DNA of 64,000 nucleotides. Origin: Flavobacteriales bacterium UBA6693 (GTDB lineage: Bacteria > Bacteroidota > Bacteroidia > Flavobacteriales > Weeksellaceae). Positions 62,238-64,000 of this stretch are shown here, in pieces. Below the pieces are notes generated by a model. That model did no database searches and was not told the origin of the DNA. It saw only the letters and a program-made list of their open reading frames with translations. A program made the position numbers and the translations under genes. How positions within the stretch are numbered: the stretch's first letter is position 1; each line of letters begins with the position of its first letter. The DNA is taken from positions 1 to 64,000 of the forward strand of contig DKJL01000010.1 of NCBI GenBank assembly GCA_002454815.1, written 5' to 3'.

Positions 62238-63701
62238 ATGTCTCTAAAAAAACAAGCGCTCTCTGGGATGGTGTGGACTTCCATTCAAACGTTTGGAAAT
62301 CAAATCGTAGGTTTTCTGGTGTCTATAATTTTATCACGTTTACTTCTTCCGGCTGAATTTGGTTTGATCGGCATGATCGGTATTTTTATGGGAATTTCTG
62401 GCGCTCTAATTAATAGCGGATTAGGTGCTTCATTGATCCGTACGGATGCGCCCTCCCAAGCAGACTACTCTACTGTTTTTGTATTTAATATGCTGGGTAG
62501 CATGATTCTTTACATAGTTATGTTTCTGGCCGCTCCTTTCATATCAGACTTTTTTGAGCAGCCCTTGCTAGTCTCAATTACTCGCTTATATTGTAGTGTT
62601 TTCGTTATCAATGCTTTTTCTGCCGTTCAGGTAACACGCCTCCATAAACTTTTGGATTTTAAAACAGAAACGACAGCATCGTTAACTGCAAATTTTTCTT
62701 CTGCGATTGTTGGTATTGTTTTAGCGTACTTGGGTTTCGGCGTGATGAGTTTAGTGTGGATGGCTATTGCAGCGGCAGTGGTAAATAATGTTATGCTGTG
62801 GGTACAGTCGGGATGGAAACCATCGTTAATATTCCATAAAGCAAAATTTCGTTATCATTTTGGGTTTGGAAGTAGGATGATGGCAGCGGGAATTTTAGAT
62901 ATAATTTTTAATAATGTTTACGTCTTAATCATTGGGAAGTTTTACAGCGCCACTCAACTGGGATTATATAATAGAGCGGATTCTCTAAAGCAGTATCCTG
63001 TAAGTACTCTTTCATCTATATTAAGTAAAGTGACCTATCCTCTTTTTGCCGAGGTGAAAAACGATAATGAAAGACTAAAGTCAATTTATAAACAAATTTT
63101 GAGAATGGTCATTTTTATCATCGGGCCCGTATTAGCTTTAATGGGAGTATTAGCGGAACCTATGTTTCGTTTCCTATTTACAGATAAATGGCTTCCAGCT
63201 GTTCCCTATTTCCAAATATTACTTATTAACGGACTGCTTTTTCCGTTACACAGCAATAATATTGGGATTCTTAGTGTCAAAGGAAGGAGTGATTTAATTT
63301 TACGTCTTGAAATCATGAAGAAGGTGTTGTTAACCCTTATTCTTGTTGCTTCTTTTTCATATGGAATTTATGGTTTATTGTGGGGACAGGTATTATTTTC
63401 TATCATAGCATTTTTTATAAATACCCACTTTTCCGGCAAGTTTATCGGCTATAATTCATGGCAACAGCTTCGTGATGTTATTCCTCCGATCTTTCTAAGT
63501 GCAAGTATGGCATATATAGTATTTATAATTGATAGCGTGATCTCATCTCAGCCTGATTTTTGGCGACTTCTGATTGGCGGTTTGGGAGGCGTTATCTTCT
63601 TTCTTACCTTTGCAATTGTCCTGCGGTTTGAGACCATTAATACTATCGTTGACTTGGCTAATAAAAAGTTGCCTTTTTCGATACCTTATAAAATTAAATA
63701 A
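62238..63701 (+). CDS. Wzx-type polysaccharide flippase (MOP superfamily)
   Basis: 487 residues with about 12-14 membrane segments. Starts KKQALSGMVWTSIQTFGNQIVGFL, with SRLLLPAEFGLIGMIGIF and LIGKFYSATQLGLYNRA, typical of WzxC/TuaB-like flippases. Moves lipid-linked repeat units across the inner membrane. Begins right after the dehydrogenase stop (no gap). Visibly more AT-rich than that gene, as expected for the strain-variable part of a polysaccharide locus. Confidence 0.92.
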   Translation: MSLKKQALSGMVWTSIQTFGNQIVGFLVSIILSRLLLPAEFGLIGMIGIFMGISGALINSGLGASLIRTDAPSQADYSTVFVFNMLGSMILYIVMFLAAPFISDFFEQPLLVSITRLYCSVFVINAFSAVQVTRLHKLLDFKTETTASLTANFSSAIVGIVLAYLGFGVMSLVWMAIAAAVVNNVMLWVQSGWKPSLIFHKAKFRYHFGFGSRMMAAGILDIIFNNVYVLIIGKFYSATQLGLYNRADSLKQYPVSTLSSILSKVTYPLFAEVKNDNERLKSIYKQILRMVIFIIGPVLALMGVLAEPMFRFLFTDKWLPAVPYFQILLINGLLFPLHSNNIGILSVKGRSDLILRLEIMKKVLLTLILVASFSYGIYGLLWGQVLFSIIAFFINTHFSGKFIGYNSWQQLRDVIPPIFLSASMAYIVFIIDSVISSQPDFWRLLIGGLGGVIFFLTFAIVLRFETINTIVDLANKKLPFSIPYKIK

Positions 63702-63822
63702 ATGCAACTCTATCGGTGAATAGAAAGTATTTAAATAGTTGCCAGAATTTAATTTTTGCAATTTAAATACAATTAGTTATTAACTATAGCATTATTAAGG
63801 TCTAATTCAATTAAAAGTATAC

Positions 63823-64000
63823 ATGGATATTACAATAAATGATTTTTTAGTCAGAGCATTTCAAAAAGTCTCGCGTTTTCTATTTAATAAAAAAAAACAA
63901 AATACTCCCTTATTTTTCACTAAAGAGATTTTTGAGGGTTACAAATATATAATTGGAGAGCATACGTATGGAAGTCCTAAAATACTATTCGAAAATGAAC
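63823..64000 (+). CDS. Start of a CatB-like hexapeptide acyltransferase (partial)
   Basis: 59 codons to the window edge. The frame reads FFTKEIFEGYKYIIGEHTYGSPKILFEN, the usual entry to a left-handed beta-helix xenobiotic/polysaccharide acetyltransferase. Very AT-rich. Probably adds O- or N-acetyl groups to the polysaccharide. The 3' end is outside the window. Confidence 0.7.
   Translation, partial: MDITINDFLVRAFQKVSRFLFNKKKQNTPLFFTKEIFEGYKYIIGEHTYGSPKILFENE

Overview
The window looks like a chromosomal segment from a member of the Flavobacteriia, most likely a Chryseobacterium/Kaistella-type Weeksellaceae. Supporting signs are promoters of the Bacteroidetes form TAnnTTTG just upstream of many genes, a PorP/SprF outer-membrane protein, a gliding-motility/type IX secretion C-terminal domain, Flavobacteriia-typical families (DUF3822, DUF4252, DUF4407, DUF6370) and near-absence of Shine-Dalgarno sequences. 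The species call is inference. No rRNA, tRNA, CRISPR, prophage or transposase gene was seen.

Layout. 1-13.6 kb is housekeeping: yicC, a PASTA protein, rluD, porP/sprF, hemW, murI, rsmD, DUF3822, an Smr protein, glyA, a cyanophycin-synthetase-like protein and ruvC. 14.9-17.4 kb is a copper nitrite reductase operon (nirK, SUMF1-like lipoprotein, SCO) whose promoter lies inside a near-palindrome. 18.4-23 kb holds guaB and an ECF sigma factor operon with DUF4252 and GIN-domain envelope proteins. 23.2-29.9 kb is one run of minus-strand genes: MFS transporter, hutI, paaB, paaC, paaD, paaG, paaH, paaI (phenylacetyl-CoA ring epoxidation and beta-oxidation), with paaA and paaE not in the window. 30-46.9 kb is housekeeping again: ruvB, coaE, a very large type IX-secreted protein, a nucleotide pyrophosphatase, an alcohol dehydrogenase, alpha-amylase, dinB, a NYN-LOTUS protein, pnp, lpxK, ddl, coaD and a TRIC-type channel.

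47-48.7 kb is a small island: one AT-rich NERD-domain gene bracketed by heptanucleotide-periodic repeats and a diverged 57-bp direct repeat. 48.7-52.3 kb carries folA, lemA, two TPM proteins and recX. From 52.4 kb to the right edge is a surface-polysaccharide locus: outer-membrane barrel, Wza-like export lipoprotein, Wzc-like tyrosine kinase, WbpP/TviC-like UDP-sugar 4-epimerase, a 1.5 kb repeat island, an XRE regulator and an HU-like protein diverging from each other, then a WbpA/TviB-like UDP-sugar dehydrogenase, a Wzx flippase and the start of a hexapeptide acyltransferase. Together these would make, modify, flip and export a uronic-acid-containing polysaccharide.

The most unusual material is in the repeats. 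First, several families of degenerate repeats share a strict 7-bp period; they lie in paa spacers, on both sides of accessory genes, and inside the paaH reading frame. Second, an approximately 90-bp foldable element at 57.3-58.8 kb is present in whole and half copies; one hairpin shows compensatory base changes between copies, and one copy is split by a frameshifted GIY-YIG gene exactly at a hairpin loop. Other points are an orphan CphA homologue with an eroded ATP-grasp domain and candidate leaderless GTG starts on ruvC and dinB.
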